From: Polaribacter sp. Z022
Lineage (GTDB): Bacteria > Bacteroidota > Bacteroidia > Flavobacteriales > Flavobacteriaceae
Assembly: GCF_023555495.1 (NCBI RefSeq)
Contig: NZ_JALCZO010000004.1
Location: 62,001 to 126,000 of the forward strand
Reading direction: 5' to 3'
DNA length: 64,000 bases
Within the stretch, counting starts at the first letter, position 1. Each line of letters starts with the position of its first letter. A model generated the notes under the pieces. It was given only the letters and a program-made list of their open reading frames with translations, searched no databases and was not told the origin of the DNA. The translations under genes were made by a program, and so were the position numbers. This document shows positions 63,322-64,000 of the stretch, in pieces.

Positions 63322-63834
63322 ATGGAAGACAAATTAATAGAAAGTATTGCTTATATATTACCTGCAATAGTTACAGGTTTAGTTGCCTTTTACATGTTTA
63401 ATGGGTTTATAAAACAACAAAATTCAGAAAAAAAACTAACACTTTTAGCTGATAGAAAAAAAGAATCTTTGCCTATTAAATTACAAGCTTATGAGCGAAT
63501 GTTATTGTTTTGTGAACGTATAAATCCGATAAAAATATTGGTTAGAGTAAAACCAATATCAGAAAATACAAACGATTACTTACAGCTTTTAATAGCAAGT
63601 ATAGAACAAGAATTTGAGCATAATATGGTACAGCAAATTTATATTTCTGATGATTCTTGGACAGCAGTTTTAGCAACAAAAAATGCCATTATAAACAAAT
63701 TAAAGCAAGTGGCTGAAACTTCTGAAAATGCAAATAAATTTAGAGAAAATGTAATTATAGAATATTCTAATACATTACCACCAACAGATACAGCAATTTC
63801 ATTTATTAAAAATGAAGTTAAAAAATTATTATAA
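63322..63834 (+). CDS. membrane-anchored protein of unknown function
   Basis: A 170-residue protein with one N-terminal membrane helix (about residues 8-26) and a cytoplasmic helical domain. No known domain recognised. Third gene of the SatD/DUF3307 operon and possibly a partner of DUF3307. A terminator follows. Confidence 0.7.
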   Translation: MEDKLIESIAYILPAIVTGLVAFYMFNGFIKQQNSEKKLTLLADRKKESLPIKLQAYERMLLFCERINPIKILVRVKPISENTNDYLQLLIASIEQEFEHNMVQQIYISDDSWTAVLATKNAIINKLKQVAETSENANKFRENVIIEYSNTLPPTDTAISFIKNEVKKLL

Positions 63835-63835
63835 T

Positions 63836-63864
63836 AAAAAAGGCTCTCAAATGAGAGCCTTTTA
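63836..63864. terminator. terminator of the satD operon
   Basis: AAAAAAGGCTCTC/GAGAGCCTTTT stem-loop just after the stop, between convergent genes. Confidence 0.9.
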
Positions 63865-63908
63865 ATTTTCTTTATACTAACAATATTCCCTTAAAATAAA
63901 TTTTACTT

Positions 63909-64000
63909 TTAATTGAAATAAACTTTACCAGGTATTAAACCAACAGTAAATTCTTTTAATTCTAAGTTTGTAGATGCATCAAATATTTTTAAACTACCAT
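63909..64000 (-). CDS. partial gene, C-terminal end of a propeller-like protein
   Basis: The minus strand has an open frame from the window edge to TAA at 63909-63911. The 29 residues visible include KIFDASTNLELKEFTVGLI and end PGKVYFN. Strand-like pattern suggests the last blade of a beta-propeller. The gene begins outside the window, so its identity is open. Confidence 0.55.
   Translation of the reverse strand, partial: GSLKIFDASTNLELKEFTVGLIPGKVYFN

Noticed and set aside
1..64000. tRNA genes, insertion sequences, prophage or CRISPR
   Set aside because: No cloverleaf, transposase, integrase or repeat array was found when reading the intergenic gaps and genes; only RNase P RNA was found among RNAs.

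Overview
The window is an AT-rich chromosomal stretch from a marine-type Flavobacteriaceae bacterium, most like Polaribacter/Tenacibaculum. The assignment rests on protein resemblance: DUF4252 proteins behind an ECF sigma factor, BshA, a polyphosphate-type glucokinase, AcnB, DUF4290 and a 'QEGLA' metallopeptidase. It also rests on promoters, since many genes carry the Bacteroidetes -7 element TAnnTTTG. I see no insertion sequence, prophage, CRISPR array or tRNA. Most of the window is housekeeping, with several compact accessory modules.

Layout. 1-2.1 kb: ECF sigma operon (sigma, membrane anti-sigma candidate, two DUF4252 proteins) behind its own ECF-type promoter. 2.3-9.1 kb: two S41 peptidase lipoproteins, a patatin, a propeller lipoprotein, a small lipoprotein, PepT. 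9.3-12.6 kb: acyltransferase, RmuC, GlyA. 12.9-18.4 kb: tight six-gene operon (dicarboxylate transporter, GshB-like ATP-grasp, rhodanese, TerB-like protein, N-formylglutamate amidohydrolase, HExxxH carboxypeptidase-like protein). 18.6-25.8 kb: DUF937 protein, BshA, an isolated transketolase N-half, two envelope proteins, DnaB. 25.9-38.5 kb: DUF3810 protein, two amidohydrolases, rRNA methyltransferase, glucokinase, M48 protease, Rel/SpoT, Fur-family regulator, PurA. 38.5-45.4 kb: a putative nitrosative/iron-sulfur stress module (unknown 599-residue protein, RIC, Rrf2 regulator, membrane protein, PLP decarboxylase, divergent RIC paralogue). 45.5-54.2 kb: OstA-like protein, class III aminotransferase, small secreted protein, duplicated-domain lipoprotein, Crp/Fnr regulator, M23 peptidase, AcnB. 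54.4-54.7 kb: RNase P RNA. 54.9-61.8 kb: DnaJ, GrpE, an HNH/NUMOD4 protein, MurA, DUF4290 protein, PcrA/UvrD. 62-64 kb: SatD, DUF3307 membrane protein, small membrane protein, and the cut end of another gene.

How genes work together. The strongest unexplained system is at 38.5-45.4 kb. Three promoters there (599-residue protein, and the divergent RIC and Rrf2 promoters) have an ATGAT-N4-ATCAT palindrome centred about 29 bp upstream of the -7 element, near -41.5. The second RIC has a TGAC-N4-GTCA variant at the same distance. This suggests one Crp/Fnr-type activator for all of them. Second is the 12.9-18.4 kb operon, which looks like an amino-acid or peptide modification and recycling pathway. 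Third is the SatD module: three 20-bp palindromes with exact 28-bp period sit ahead of a protein with a cyclase-like pattern and a helix-turn-helix. The ECF promoter pattern TGTAAC-N16-CGTC recurs upstream of the small secreted protein at 48.4 kb and links it to the sigma operon 46 kb away.

The only gene-free stretch longer than about 300 bases is 54161-54876, which holds the RNase P RNA and several hairpins. The 12596-12863 and 44434-44685 gaps (about 250-270 bases each) hold promoters and palindromes only.
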